Shown here piece by piece: positions 44,667 through 53,313 of a stretch of DNA of 64,000 nucleotides (the first letter of the stretch is position 1; each line of letters opens with the position of its first letter). The position numbers and the translations under genes were made by a program. The stretch covers positions 75,545 through 139,544 of the forward strand of contig JBMZDR010000003.1 in assembly GCA_049614485.1 (NCBI GenBank). The letters are read 5' to 3'. The notes beneath the pieces were generated by a model. The model was not told the DNA's origin. It did no database searches and saw only the letters and a program-made list of their open reading frames with translations. The stretch is from GCA-2733415 sp049614485 (GTDB lineage Bacteria > Bacteroidota > Bacteroidia > Flavobacteriales > Flavobacteriaceae).

Positions 44667-44690
44667 TTTTTATTCTATCGTAGAATATTT
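44667..44690. repeat. 24-bp repeat element, copy 1, with inverted repeat
   Basis: Core TATTCTATCGTAGAATA is a 7-bp perfect inverted repeat with a 3-base centre. It begins 2 bases after the regulator gene's stop. Copy 2 at 44913-44936 differs at one of 24 positions. Confidence 0.7.
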
Positions 44691-44715
44691 CTTTTCGCTC
44701 TTCTTAAATGATATA

Positions 44716-44723
44716 TACATTTG
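44716..44723 (+). promoter_or_regulatory. Bacteroidota -7 promoter element (TACATTTG)
   Basis: TAnnTTTG match 22 bases before the ATG of the 55-aa gene, and 26 bases after repeat copy 1. Confidence 0.5.
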
Positions 44724-44744
44724 CTTTAAACAAAATTATAAAAT

Positions 44745-44912
44745 ATGAAATATAAAGTAATCGATAAAATAGAGCTGATAGATTTAGAAAGAGACGTTAA
44801 TAATCATTTAGAAAGTGGATGGAAACTACAAGGCGGAATTTCTGTTTCAAGAGCAAGATATTCTGGAGGTAATTATGAATTAAGATATTACCAAGCATTA
44901 GTTAAAGATTAA
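44745..44912 (+). CDS. Small DUF1737-like protein
   Basis: 55 aa. Reads MKYKVIDKIELIDLERDVNN, HLESGWKLQGGISVSRARYS and YYQALVKD. The 'v..Li..G W.LqGGisv......  yyQAlvk' pattern is that of the DUF1737 family of small bacterial proteins. Cytoplasmic, function unknown. It has a clear -7 element upstream and repeat copy 2 begins at the base following its stop. Confidence 0.78.
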   Translation: MKYKVIDKIELIDLERDVNNHLESGWKLQGGISVSRARYSGGNYELRYYQALVKD

Positions 44913-44936
44913 TTTTTATTCTATCGTAGGATATTT
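44913..44936. repeat. 24-bp repeat element, copy 2
   Basis: Core TATTCTATCGTAGGATA, 23 of 24 positions identical to copy 1 at 44667-44690 and at the same place relative to a stop codon. Confidence 0.7.
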
Positions 44937-45000
44937 ATTATCCCAATTTATTCTATTTACCTTTATTTAAGTAATTTTTTAATTATTAAAACACACTATT

Positions 45001-45093
45001 ATGGTTTTAGACAAAGACTACGAGTACACACAAGATGATTTAGACAACCATGCTAATCAATTGAACCCAAACAATGATGAATATCAAGGATAA
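45001..45093 (+). CDS. Possible 30-aa micro-protein
   Basis: ATG to TAA, 30 codons: MVLDKDYEYTQDDLDNHANQ then LNPNNDEYQG. Very acidic and Asn-rich, no signal. The 'YTQDDLDNHANQLNPNN' wording feels like a conserved tail or mini-protein, but I cannot name a family. A hairpin lies 9 bases after the stop. It might be a real small gene or a remnant of a longer one. Confidence 0.45.
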   Translation: MVLDKDYEYTQDDLDNHANQLNPNNDEYQG

Positions 45094-45102
45094 TTAGCAC
45101 TC

Positions 45103-45135
45103 TATCCTCGTACAGCTATTAACTATACGAGGATA
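45103..45135. repeat. Inverted repeat (hairpin) after the micro-ORF
   Basis: TATCCTCGTA and TACGAGGATA, a 10-bp perfect inverted repeat with 13-base loop, followed by TTTAAAC. Similar in placement and in its ATATTT ending to the two 24-bp repeats upstream. It may be a weak terminator or a binding site. Confidence 0.6.
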
Positions 45136-45148
45136 TTTAAACAATAAT

Positions 45149-45898
45149 ATGAGCATAGAAAAATTCATTTTAAAACCTTTACATAATAAAAGAAAAGGGA
45201 TAAGTCTTGGCTATATTCTTTCTACGATGTGCAGTTCAAACAATGAATTAGAGGGTGTTTCTAAAATACTTTACATAGCCAATATTATAGATTACAACAC
45301 CTTAAAAAGCAAGCCAACTCCCGATCTTCTTCTTCAAAAAATATTTGAGGTTACAAAAAGGAAGAATAAAATAAAAAAAGGAGATCTAAGAAAAATTATT
45401 GGGTTAGAAATTACAGAGACATCTAATAAGCATTTAAACCCTATATTAATTGAACTTGATTTCATGTATAATAAAAATGGTAAGCCTAGGCGTACATTTA
45501 CACTTGAAGAAACTTATTCTATATTAAAATCATGGCAAGGAGATGATAAATGGGGGCGTATGGAAGCGTATTCAAAAGGGGAATTAACTAAACTATTCAC
45601 CGATGATAATTACGATGATATTGTATTTGAAGTAACAAATGGGATAAGATCATTTGATGATAATAAACATAATGACTATTTCTCTCCCGGGGAAACTAAA
45701 AAATTAGCACCAATATTTTTCAAAAATGATGACAAAAAACACAAAGAATTCCTTGAAGATGATTTCGATAGTAATTATTTGATTTTTATGTTTCATTTAT
45801 TCGTATTTACTTCTATAACATTTAAAGAAACTAATAACGAAACCTCAATAAAAGGTATTATTAAAGAAATAACAGAAACAAAAGTTGTTTTAAACTAA
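45149..45898 (+). CDS. Hypothetical protein, no family recognised
   Basis: 249 aa, soluble, rich in Lys, Asn and Asp. N-terminal half helical (SLGYILSTMCSSNNELEGVS, LLQKIFEVTKRKNKIKKGDL). A segment near 100-130 (LNPILIELDFMYNKNGKPRR) and an acidic C-terminus follow. No signal peptide, membrane segment or catalytic motif that I can name. It lies between the micro-ORF hairpin and the convergent ligA, separated by 4 bases. Composition suggests an accessory gene. Confidence 0.6.
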   Translation: MSIEKFILKPLHNKRKGISLGYILSTMCSSNNELEGVSKILYIANIIDYNTLKSKPTPDLLLQKIFEVTKRKNKIKKGDLRKIIGLEITETSNKHLNPILIELDFMYNKNGKPRRTFTLEETYSILKSWQGDDKWGRMEAYSKGELTKLFTDDNYDDIVFEVTNGIRSFDDNKHNDYFSPGETKKLAPIFFKNDDKKHKEFLEDDFDSNYLIFMFHLFVFTSITFKETNNETSIKGIIKEITETKVVLN

Positions 45899-45902
45899 CA
45901 AC

Positions 45903-47909
45903 CTATTTCAATAACTCCAAAAACTCCGTTTCTGTTAAAATAATAACAGTACCTAAAGACTCGGCTTTTTTTAGTTTAGAACCCGCTTTTTCACCAACTA
46001 CTAAATAATCTAATTTTTTACTGATACCACTAATGGTTTTACCTGCATGTTGCTCTACCATGTCTTTTGCAGCATCACGAGTAAATTGCGTTAACTTTCC
46101 TGTAAATAAAAATGATTTCCCTTCTAAAACAGTACTGGTTAATTGCTGAGCATCTTCTTTTAGTTCTAATTGTACTCCCGCTTCTTTTAAGCGCTCTAAA
46201 ACCTGTAAGTTTTTAACATCAATAAAAAAGTCAACCACACTTTCTGCAATACGTACACCAATTTCATCTACTTGTTCTAAGTCTTCTTGAGTGGCGTTTG
46301 CTAAAGCCCAAACCGTTTTATAATGCTTAGCCAACTTCTTAGCAACAGTTGCACCAACAAAACGAATCCCTAATCCGAATAACACTTTTTCAAAAGGCGC
46401 ATTTTTAGAAGCCGCAACACCATCTATTAAATTTTGAGCCGACTTTTCAGCCATACGTTCCAAAGGCATAATCTGATCAATAGTTAAATCGTACAAATCG
46501 GCATACGTAGTTACTAAGCCTTCTTTATACAATAAAGCCACAGTTTCACCACCCAAACCTTCAATATCCAATGCTTTTCTACTAATATAATGTTGGATTC
46601 TACCAACCACCTGAGGCGCACATCCAAATTCATTCGGACAATAATGTTTGGCATCGCCTTCTGTTCTTACCAGTTCTGTATCACACTCTGGACAATGTGT
46701 TGCATAGACAGTTACAACAGAATTTGCATCACGTTTACTCGCATCTACGCCAACAATTTTAGGGATAATTTCCCCTCCTTTTTCAACATACACATGATCG
46801 TTAATACGGATATCTAATTTCTCAATCTGATCGGCATTATGCAAAGACGCACGTTTTACCGTAGTTCCCGCTAATAATACAGGTTTTAAATTAGCAACAG
46901 GGGTTATCGCACCTGTTCGTCCAACTTGATAAGAAATACTCTCTAAAACCGTTGACACTTGTTCTGCCTTAAATTTGTAAGCAATTGCCCAACGTGGTGC
47001 TTTAGCCGTATACCCTAACTCTTCTTGTTGAAATAAATCATTTACCTTGATAACGACACCATCAATCTCAAAAGGCAAGTCGTGTCTGGCTGTTTCCCAA
47101 TGCGACACATAAGCGATAATATCATCAATAGATTTGACGCTTTTAGCATGATCAGGGACTTTAAACCCGTATGATCTTGCGTACTCTAAACTTTCAAACT
47201 GGGTGTTAATTTTAGCAGAACCAAAATCTTTAACCTTTAAATTGTATAAATAACATTCTAAAGGTCGCGACGCTGTTTCTGAGCTGTCTTGTAGTTTTAA
47301 ACTTCCAGAAGCTGTGTTACGCGGATTCATATAAGGTTCTTCACCATTTGCCACTCGAAGCTCATTCATTTTATGAAACCCATCAATAGGCAACATAATT
47401 TCACCTCTAATATCAAAATCTTTAGGGTAATTGCCTTTTAATTGCAACGGCACCGATTTTATAGTTTTGATGTTAGTCGTCACATCATCTCCTTCAAATC
47501 CATCACCACGAGTGACTGCTCTTACTAACTTTCCGTCAGTATATGTGATATTAATTGATGCACCATCATACTTTAATTCACAGGTATAACTAATGTCTTC
47601 CGTATCTAATATTTTTTGAATACGTGTTTCCCAATCTAGTAAATCTTCTTTTGAATAAGAATTGTCCAACGAGTACATTCTATAGCGGTGTTGAACCGTA
47701 TCAAACTTTTTAGTAATCCCACCTCCAACGCGAATTGTAGGTGAATTGGCATCAAAATACTCTGGGTGCTTTGCTTCTAAATTTTGTAATTCTTTTAATT
47801 TAACATCAAACTCATAATCGGAAATTGTTGGATTATCCAACACGTAATAGTTATGATTGTGTTCACGCAATTCGTTTCGTAATTGCTCTATGTGATCTTG
47901 TGGAGTCAT
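45903..47909 (-). CDS. ligA: NAD-dependent DNA ligase
   Basis: 668 aa, standard length. Adenylation domain with CELKYDGASINITYTDGKLV (active Lys, about 115) and GYTAKAPRWAIAYKFKAEQV. OB domain, then a four-Cys zinc site (CPECDTEL, YCPNEFGC at about 405-430), helix-hairpin-helix repeats (ALDIEGLGGETVALLYKEGL) and a C-terminal BRCT domain (GKSFLFTGKLTQFTRDAAKD). It seals nicks in replication and repair. Monocistronic on the minus strand. Confidence 0.96.
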   Translation of the reverse strand: MTPQDHIEQLRNELREHNHNYYVLDNPTISDYEFDVKLKELQNLEAKHPEYFDANSPTIRVGGGITKKFDTVQHRYRMYSLDNSYSKEDLLDWETRIQKILDTEDISYTCELKYDGASINITYTDGKLVRAVTRGDGFEGDDVTTNIKTIKSVPLQLKGNYPKDFDIRGEIMLPIDGFHKMNELRVANGEEPYMNPRNTASGSLKLQDSSETASRPLECYLYNLKVKDFGSAKINTQFESLEYARSYGFKVPDHAKSVKSIDDIIAYVSHWETARHDLPFEIDGVVIKVNDLFQQEELGYTAKAPRWAIAYKFKAEQVSTVLESISYQVGRTGAITPVANLKPVLLAGTTVKRASLHNADQIEKLDIRINDHVYVEKGGEIIPKIVGVDASKRDANSVVTVYATHCPECDTELVRTEGDAKHYCPNEFGCAPQVVGRIQHYISRKALDIEGLGGETVALLYKEGLVTTYADLYDLTIDQIMPLERMAEKSAQNLIDGVAASKNAPFEKVLFGLGIRFVGATVAKKLAKHYKTVWALANATQEDLEQVDEIGVRIAESVVDFFIDVKNLQVLERLKEAGVQLELKEDAQQLTSTVLEGKSFLFTGKLTQFTRDAAKDMVEQHAGKTISGISKKLDYLVVGEKAGSKLKKAESLGTVIILTETEFLELLK

Positions 47910-47970
47910 ATTAAAAGAGGTCCTAGTTATAAACCGTAAATTTAAGTTTTTAAGATAAGTTATAAAACTT

Positions 47971-48552
47971 CTAAGTCTGATTTTTATTCATCCATTTTGG
48001 CACTGGAAGCGGTTTGAATTGTCTCATTTTTTCTAACAACTCTTCAGGGTTTTCAGCGACTAACACTAAGTGTTTATACGCCGGTTTTAATAAGTGTTTA
48101 TCAATCATCACTTCAATAAATTGTAGCAAATCATCATAAAATCCATTACAATTTAAAATACCAATTGGCTTTTTATGCAATCCTAATTGTGCCCAAGTGA
48201 GCATTTCAAACAGCTCTTCTAAAGTTCCGAAACCACCTGGTAGCGCCACAATACCATCTGATAATTCATGCATTTTTAGTTTGCGTTCATGCATGGTTTC
48301 TACAATAATCAATTCGGTTAAATTGGTATGCACAACTTCTTTTGAGGTTAAAAAATCTGGAATTACACCAGTTGCCTTTCCTGCATTATCCAACACACCT
48401 GAAGCTACTCCTCCCATTAAACCAATTTTTGCCCCTCCATAAATTAGTTGAATATGTTCATCAGCTAAGAGTTTCCCGAAATTATAGGCCGCTGAATTTA
48501 ATTGATTATCATTACTAGCGCTAGCGCCACAAAACACAGCTATTCGTTTCAT
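47971..48552 (-). CDS. LOG-family (TIGR00730) Rossmann-fold protein
   Basis: 193 aa from the ATG at 48552 (an upstream in-frame ATG adds six non-conserved residues). MKRIAVFCGASASN opens the family, and the signature IVALPGGFGTLEELFEMLTW (PGGxGTxxE, about 98-117) is complete. Members cleave ribosyl from cytokinin or AMP-like nucleotides. In bacteria the physiological substrate is mostly unsettled. Cytoplasmic. An interspersed hairpin repeat lies just upstream. Confidence 0.9.
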   Translation of the reverse strand: MKRIAVFCGASASNDNQLNSAAYNFGKLLADEHIQLIYGGAKIGLMGGVASGVLDNAGKATGVIPDFLTSKEVVHTNLTELIIVETMHERKLKMHELSDGIVALPGGFGTLEELFEMLTWAQLGLHKKPIGILNCNGFYDDLLQFIEVMIDKHLLKPAYKHLVLVAENPEELLEKMRQFKPLPVPKWMNKNQT

Positions 48553-48570
48553 ATATACGTTATTTATCAC

Positions 48571-48605
48571 CTCATCCTAGCCTTCTCCTCAAGGAGAAGG
48601 AACTC
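48571..48605. repeat. Interspersed hairpin repeat (REP-like)
   Basis: CTCATCCTAG followed by CCTTCTCCTCAAGGAGAAGG, a 9-bp perfect inverted repeat with 2-base centre. GC-rich compared with its surroundings. Similar 'CCTCATCC...CTTCTCC..AGGAGAAGG' elements are familiar as scattered repeats in Bacteroidota genomes. No second copy seen in this window. Confidence 0.55.
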
Positions 48606-48651
48606 TTACATATCTCCTGAACAATATTTACCTAAGGAGATGTCATTTATT

Positions 48652-48692
48652 AAAAAAAAAATCGGGAATCAGTTTAAAACCAATTCCCGATT
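48652..48692 (-). terminator. Rho-independent terminator of fabI
   Basis: On the minus strand: stem ATCGGGAAT / ATTCCCGAT (48661-48691), 13-base loop, then a run of about ten T. Directly downstream of the fabI stop. Confidence 0.9.
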
Positions 48693-48715
48693 GTATATTA
48701 AGAAAGATCATTTAC

Positions 48716-49528
48716 TTAATCTTCCATAAATTTTTCCATTACGGCATTACTTACACCAACGTTAGAGAATCCTCCATCATGAAATAAGTTTTGCATTGTT
48801 ACACGTCTTGTTAAGTCTGAAAACAAACTCACCGTGTAATCAGCACAATCTTGAGCTGTAGCATTTCCTAAAGGTGACATCTTTTCTGCATATGCAATAA
48901 ATCCGTCAAATCCTTTTACTCCTGAACCTGCAGTTGTAGGTGTAGGTGATTGAGATATTGTGTTTACACGCACTTTTTTATCTGTACCGAAGAAATACCC
49001 AAAACTACGCGCTATAGACTCTAAATATGCTTTATTATCAGCCATATCATTATAATCAGGAAAAGAACGTTGTGCAGCCATGTATGTTAAGGCAACAATA
49101 CTTCCCCACTCATTCATAGCATCTTGCTTGTATAATGTTTGCATCACTTTGTGAAAAGAAACCGCAGACACATCCCATCCTTTATGTGTAAAATCGTAGT
49201 TCTGATCTGTATAATGACGTTTTTTACGTACATTAATAGACATTCCTATTGAGTGTAATACGAAGTCTAATTTTCCTCCTAAAATTTCTTGAGCTTTAGC
49301 CACTAAGTTGTCTAAATCTTCAATACTTGTTGCATCAGCAGGTATAATTTGAGCACCAGTTTTTTCTGCTAACTCATTAATTTTCCCCATACGCATAGCA
49401 ATTGGCGCATTAGTTAATACAAAAGTACCACCTTCAGCATGTACACGTTCAGCAGTTTTCCAAGCGATAGAGTTTTCATCTAGTGCTCCGAATATAATTC
49501 CTCTTTTACCTTTTAGTAAATTATACAT
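48716..49528 (-). CDS. fabI: Enoyl-[acyl-carrier-protein] reductase (NADH) FabI
   Basis: 270 aa. SDR fold with GIIFGALDENSIAWKTAERV (cofactor site, FabI-type), DFVLHSIGMSINVRKKRHYT, ALTYMAAQRSFPDYNDMADN-AYL (Tyr and Lys of the Tyr-x6-Lys active site in the YMAAQRS..Y..M..NKA context) and RVNTISQSPTPTTAGSGVKG. It reduces the enoyl-ACP double bond, the last step of each fatty-acid elongation cycle, and is the target class of triclosan. It has its own promoter and terminator. Confidence 0.95.
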   Translation of the reverse strand: MYNLLKGKRGIIFGALDENSIAWKTAERVHAEGGTFVLTNAPIAMRMGKINELAEKTGAQIIPADATSIEDLDNLVAKAQEILGGKLDFVLHSIGMSINVRKKRHYTDQNYDFTHKGWDVSAVSFHKVMQTLYKQDAMNEWGSIVALTYMAAQRSFPDYNDMADNKAYLESIARSFGYFFGTDKKVRVNTISQSPTPTTAGSGVKGFDGFIAYAEKMSPLGNATAQDCADYTVSLFSDLTRRVTMQNLFHDGGFSNVGVSNAVMEKFMED

Positions 49529-49549
49529 AATTGTTAGTTTTTATGAGTT

Positions 49550-49557
49550 CAAAAGTA
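49550..49557 (-). promoter_or_regulatory. Bacteroidota -7 promoter element (TACTTTTG, minus strand)
   Basis: Exact TAnnTTTG on the minus strand, 22 bases before the fabI ATG at 49528. Confidence 0.55.
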
Positions 49558-49615
49558 ATGAAAACAATTTTATTGATTGCACAATATTATCTTAAATAAT
49601 GCTGAGCATTGTAAA

Positions 49616-50404
49616 TTACTGGTTCTCTTTAAAATTTACCGATTGTAAAATTAAGCCTGAAGCAGGTGCAATATATATGATTGGTAGATTTATCTCTGGG
49701 CATAAGATGGAATTTTCAATTGTTTCAAAATCAAGTTTTCCTTTACCCAATTCCATCAACCTTGCCATCATAATGCGAATTTGATTGCGTTTAAACCCTT
49801 CTCCAATTACTCTTAACACATAACTTTTCTTTGGAAAAAAATTGGCTTCATAGATTGTATTTTCAACCAGTTCACAAGTTGTTATTGTTCCCACTGTATT
49901 GGTTGTTGGCGTAGGTTTATACGTGTAATTTCTAAAATCATGAGTACCTTCAAATAATCTTGCAGCCTTTTGTATTATAGCTACATCTAACACATCAGGG
50001 AAAGAAACCATAAAAGGCGCGGCGAAAGGGTGAATTTTCTCATTAAATGTAAATATGTACACGTATTCTTTTTGCTTAGCATGCTGAATAACATTAAACT
50101 TGTCATTAGTTTCTTCTATGCATAACGCCTTTATATCTTGCGGAAGATTTAAATTAAATAACGGCAAAAATTCTTCTAAATCTAATACCCCTTCATCTAA
50201 AAACAACTCAATAAAGCTTTCATTTACAGATACTTTTGCATCTGTACGGCCTGCTGCTAAAGTTTTAAACTTTTTATGTCCTAATACATACGCTAAAGTT
50301 CTTTCAACCATACGTTGAACGGTATTGACCTCAGGTTGTTTTTGCCAACCGTGAAACCGAAAGCCTAAATATTGAATTTTTATAATATAATACCTACGTT
50401 GCAT
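49616..50404 (-). CDS. truA: tRNA pseudouridine(38-40) synthase TruA
   Basis: 262 aa from the ATG at 50404 (a GTG two codons upstream is possible). KIQYLGFRFHGWQKQPEVNT, then the catalytic Asp in TLAAGRTDAKVSVNESF (about 56-61) and GTHDFRNYTYKPTPT and VIGEGFKRNQIRIMM further on. It isomerises U38-40 in the anticodon stem of tRNAs. The C-terminal end is close to the opposite frame start at 49.6 kb but no gene is there. Confidence 0.93.
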   Translation of the reverse strand: MQRRYYIIKIQYLGFRFHGWQKQPEVNTVQRMVERTLAYVLGHKKFKTLAAGRTDAKVSVNESFIELFLDEGVLDLEEFLPLFNLNLPQDIKALCIEETNDKFNVIQHAKQKEYVYIFTFNEKIHPFAAPFMVSFPDVLDVAIIQKAARLFEGTHDFRNYTYKPTPTTNTVGTITTCELVENTIYEANFFPKKSYVLRVIGEGFKRNQIRIMMARLMELGKGKLDFETIENSILCPEINLPIIYIAPASGLILQSVNFKENQ

Positions 50405-50496
50405 ATTCACATTTTATTAAGATAGGGTGTAAAATATAAACACTCAAATATATCTTGTGACATACTTGAGTGCTTATTAATTGTATTTAAAAAAAA

Positions 50497-51378
50497 TTAA
50501 TCTAAACTGAATGAACTGTTTGACACCAATTTATTTCCTCTAAACACATTTACAAAATAATTTCCTTTTTCAAACCCATCTTTAGGTGCTTGTAAATAGT
50601 TACATATATCCAAGGTTTTATTTGTGTAATTAAACTCTGTACTATAGCTGTAATTTAATATTTTGTCTTCAAATTCAATCACATCATTTTTACCCAAAAC
50701 ATTGTTTTTAGCGTCTAAAACCTGAACGTACAACACTTTAGTTCCTTGTTCTGCTATTTTATTTTCAGCCAATGCAAAACAGATTTTTACTTTATCAGCA
50801 CGTCTTGCACGTGTGGTTGGAATTTGTTTACCTGATGATTTTTGAATTAAAGCTATTCCTTTTAAACCTACAATTGAGATCTCTGAAGCAGATTCTATTA
50901 ATCGCTGTGCGTCTGTTACTTTAGACGTTAAGGAGTCTGACAGTTTTAACTGAGAATCTAATTGCCCAACTAGCGTATCATTAACCAGTGTTAAGCGCGT
51001 GTTTTGCAACTGTAACTCTTCATTATCTTTCAATAATTTCTGAATATCTTTCTTTAATCTGAAGTAACTGCTTTTATATTTTGCTAGTTCTTCTACTTTA
51101 GCTTCAGAACTACTTAATTGTTCTATTGTTAAATTTATACTATCTCTTTTTTGAATTAACTTTTCATCCAACACTTCATTATCTTGTATTCTTTGTGTTA
51201 ATTGATCTCGTGTTTCTACTAATTCATTTTTAAGATTATCTCTGTCAGTCTCTAACGCTTTTTTCGTGTCATTTAATTCATTATTCTTTAAAAAGAACAT
51301 TACAGAGGCACCAATTAACAATAGTGCTAATATCCCTAAAACAATTTTAAGTCCGTTATTCTTGTTTTCTTCTGACAT
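50497..51378 (-). CDS. Membrane-anchored coiled-coil protein of unknown function
   Basis: 293 aa. Short cytoplasmic tail, one transmembrane helix at about 12-29 (VLGILALLLIGASVMFFL), a long Glu/Lys/Gln/Leu coiled coil (about 32-165) and a beta-rich C-terminal domain (KVKICFALAENKIAEQGTKV, KDGFEKGNYFVNVFRGNKL). Conserved in Flavobacteriaceae, sometimes mislabelled as a chromosome-partitioning protein. No ATPase motifs support that. Role unknown, possibly an envelope spacer. It is divergent from hutG. Confidence 0.75.
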   Translation of the reverse strand: MSEENKNNGLKIVLGILALLLIGASVMFFLKNNELNDTKKALETDRDNLKNELVETRDQLTQRIQDNEVLDEKLIQKRDSINLTIEQLSSSEAKVEELAKYKSSYFRLKKDIQKLLKDNEELQLQNTRLTLVNDTLVGQLDSQLKLSDSLTSKVTDAQRLIESASEISIVGLKGIALIQKSSGKQIPTTRARRADKVKICFALAENKIAEQGTKVLYVQVLDAKNNVLGKNDVIEFEDKILNYSYSTEFNYTNKTLDICNYLQAPKDGFEKGNYFVNVFRGNKLVSNSSFSLD

Positions 51379-51474
51379 TTTTTGTGTTTAAAAATTTATA
51401 TCGTTAAATCTACTAAAAAGATTAACAATCAAAAAAAAATAACTGTACTTTCGTAGTGATATATGCATTTTAAT

Positions 51475-52497
51475 ATGACAAGTTTGAAAATTTACACCGA
51501 AAATGATGTCCTTGAGTTTATTAGCAAACGTAAAGGTGAAAAGAAGTTTGGCGAAAAAGTAACTTTTATTTCAAGTAATTCTGACCTGGATACTGAACTT
51601 GAAAATTCCGACTCTAAATATGTCTTATTTGGCATCAATGAATCTATTGGCGTAAAAGCTAACAAAGGTCGCCAAGGTACTGAAACAGCATGGAGTAGCA
51701 CTTTAAAAAGTTTGTTAAACACTCAAAACTCCCCTTTAAATAAAGGCAAAAATGTATTACTTCTTGGCTGTTTAGAGTTTCCTGAAAAAATGGCTTTAGC
51801 AAAAAAATTAGATACCAATAATGCATCTGATTTACAACAACTATACGCTATGGTTGATGACATTGATGAGGAGGTTACCAACCTTATTTTTAAAATTGTT
51901 TCTGCCGGTAAAATCCCTATCATTATTGGTGGTGGTCATAACAATGCTTATGGTAATATTAAAGGCAGTTCTTTAGCCTTAAACAAACCTCTTAACGTTA
52001 TTAATTTTGATGCTCATACAGACTTTAGAGCTTTAGAAGGTAGGCATTCTGGAAATGGATTTTCATATGCGTTTCAAGAAGGGTTTTTAAATCGTTATTT
52101 CATTTTTGGTATTCATGAAAATTACACTTCAAAAAACATTTTAAAAGAACTAAGCTCTCACAACAAACATCTTAACTACACCACATTTGAAGCCGTAGAA
52201 ATTAGAAAAGAAACCACTTTTGAAAACGAAATGCAATACGCTTTAAACTTTATTAAAAAAGATAAGTTTGGATTAGAAATTGATTTAGATGCTATACAAA
52301 ACGTTGCATCAAGTGCTATGACGCCATCTGGTTTTAGTGCAAATCAGGCTAGACAGTTTGTTTCATTTTTTGGTAAGTCAAAAAATGTAGCTTACTTACA
52401 TTTGTGTGAAGTAGCTCCTGTACTTGAACACAGCAACGCTAATCAAACCGGAAAATTATTATCGTATTTGATCACTGATTTTATGAGAGTCAATTAA
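51475..52497 (+). CDS. hutG: Formimidoylglutamase (arginase/ureohydrolase family)
   Basis: 340 aa from the ATG at 51475. The ATG at 51463 lies only 10 bases after a TACTTTCG near-consensus promoter, so it is less likely. Ureohydrolase metal motifs: IPIIIGGGHNNAYG (His), NVINFDAHTDFR (Asp-x-His-x-Asp) and LEIDLDAIQNVASSAMTPSG (Asp-x-Asp). The family members include formimidoylglutamase, arginase and agmatinase. The formimidoylglutamase call rests on overall resemblance to flavobacterial HutG and on hutH elsewhere in the window. The last 39 bases overlap the convergent dipeptidase gene. Confidence 0.82.
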   Translation: MTSLKIYTENDVLEFISKRKGEKKFGEKVTFISSNSDLDTELENSDSKYVLFGINESIGVKANKGRQGTETAWSSTLKSLLNTQNSPLNKGKNVLLLGCLEFPEKMALAKKLDTNNASDLQQLYAMVDDIDEEVTNLIFKIVSAGKIPIIIGGGHNNAYGNIKGSSLALNKPLNVINFDAHTDFRALEGRHSGNGFSYAFQEGFLNRYFIFGIHENYTSKNILKELSSHNKHLNYTTFEAVEIRKETTFENEMQYALNFIKKDKFGLEIDLDAIQNVASSAMTPSGFSANQARQFVSFFGKSKNVAYLHLCEVAPVLEHSNANQTGKLLSYLITDFMRVN

Positions 52498-53217
52498 ATC
52501 GTCACACTCCGTTTTAAAATCCGAAACACTATACTTATAGGAGGCATTTAAATTGTAATGCCACCATTCTGAAGTGATGCTCCAAAAACCATGTGACTCC
52601 ATCACTGTTTTTAGCAGCCGCCTATTTTCCAATACTTTTTGGGGTAAGTGCGGATATGCATGATGTGCTTTATTACCAAAGAAATCAAACGCTGTACCCA
52701 TATCTAAAGCCACCCCCAAACTATCTACTAAAGTGATATCTACTGCAGTTCCTCTGTTATGATTTGATCCCTTTTTAGGATCAGCAACATAACGTTTGTC
52801 TGGATAAATTTCCCACATTTTTTCTTGAATAGATAACGGTCTGTAACAATCAAAAAACTGAATTCTATAACCAAGTTTTTTAAATTCGGAATTTGCTTTT
52901 AGCAGTTTTTTAATTGTAGCATAACGCAATACACAAGCATCGCAATCATAAACTTTTTCTTTTAAAAAATTATCAATGCTAGCGTACTTTAAGTTGAAAA
53001 GAAACGTTGAATCAATACGGTTAATATTGACAAATGTAGTGTCGTTTATCTGTTTCAAATCTAACTTTAACCTACCCCGTTCTAGAGCAGAATCTAATTT
53101 TTCTTTAACAGAATCCGTAATAACAACTTTAGATATAGGCGGTATTATTACAGCTCTTTTCTTTTTACAGGATATTAGCGTAAAAAAGGTTAGGAAAGGA
53201 ATGAGTATAAATTTCAT
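52459..53217 (-). CDS. D-Ala-D-Ala dipeptidase (VanX/DdpX-like, M15D), lipoprotein
   Basis: 252 aa. Lipoprotein signal MKFILIPFLTFFTLISC (Cys17). Zinc-site motifs GSNHNRGTAVDITLVD (SxHxxGxAxD, about 155-165) and WSITSEWWHYNLN (catalytic Glu and His, about 215). VanX-type enzymes cleave D-Ala-D-Ala. In bacteria that lack glycopeptide resistance the usual role is peptidoglycan recycling. Overlap of 39 bases with the end of hutG, convergent. Confidence 0.88.
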   Translation of the reverse strand: MKFILIPFLTFFTLISCKKKRAVIIPPISKVVITDSVKEKLDSALERGRLKLDLKQINDTTFVNINRIDSTFLFNLKYASIDNFLKEKVYDCDACVLRYATIKKLLKANSEFKKLGYRIQFFDCYRPLSIQEKMWEIYPDKRYVADPKKGSNHNRGTAVDITLVDSLGVALDMGTAFDFFGNKAHHAYPHLPQKVLENRRLLKTVMESHGFWSITSEWWHYNLNASYKYSVSDFKTECDDLIDSHKISDQIR

Positions 53218-53258
53218 ATATGTTTAATATTCCTTTACAAGATACTTAAAATCATTCA

Positions 53259-53293
53259 CAAAAAAAGCCATACAGTTGTATGGCTCTTTTTTT
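53259..53293 (-). terminator. Terminator of the YceI/MarR operon
   Basis: Stem AGCCATAC / GTATGGCT (53266-53285) with AGTT loop and T run on the minus strand (A-run 53260-53265). It lies about 20 bases past the YceI stop and could also act in the other direction. Confidence 0.85.
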
Positions 53294-53313
53294 ATGAATT
53301 AACTAACTGAAGT

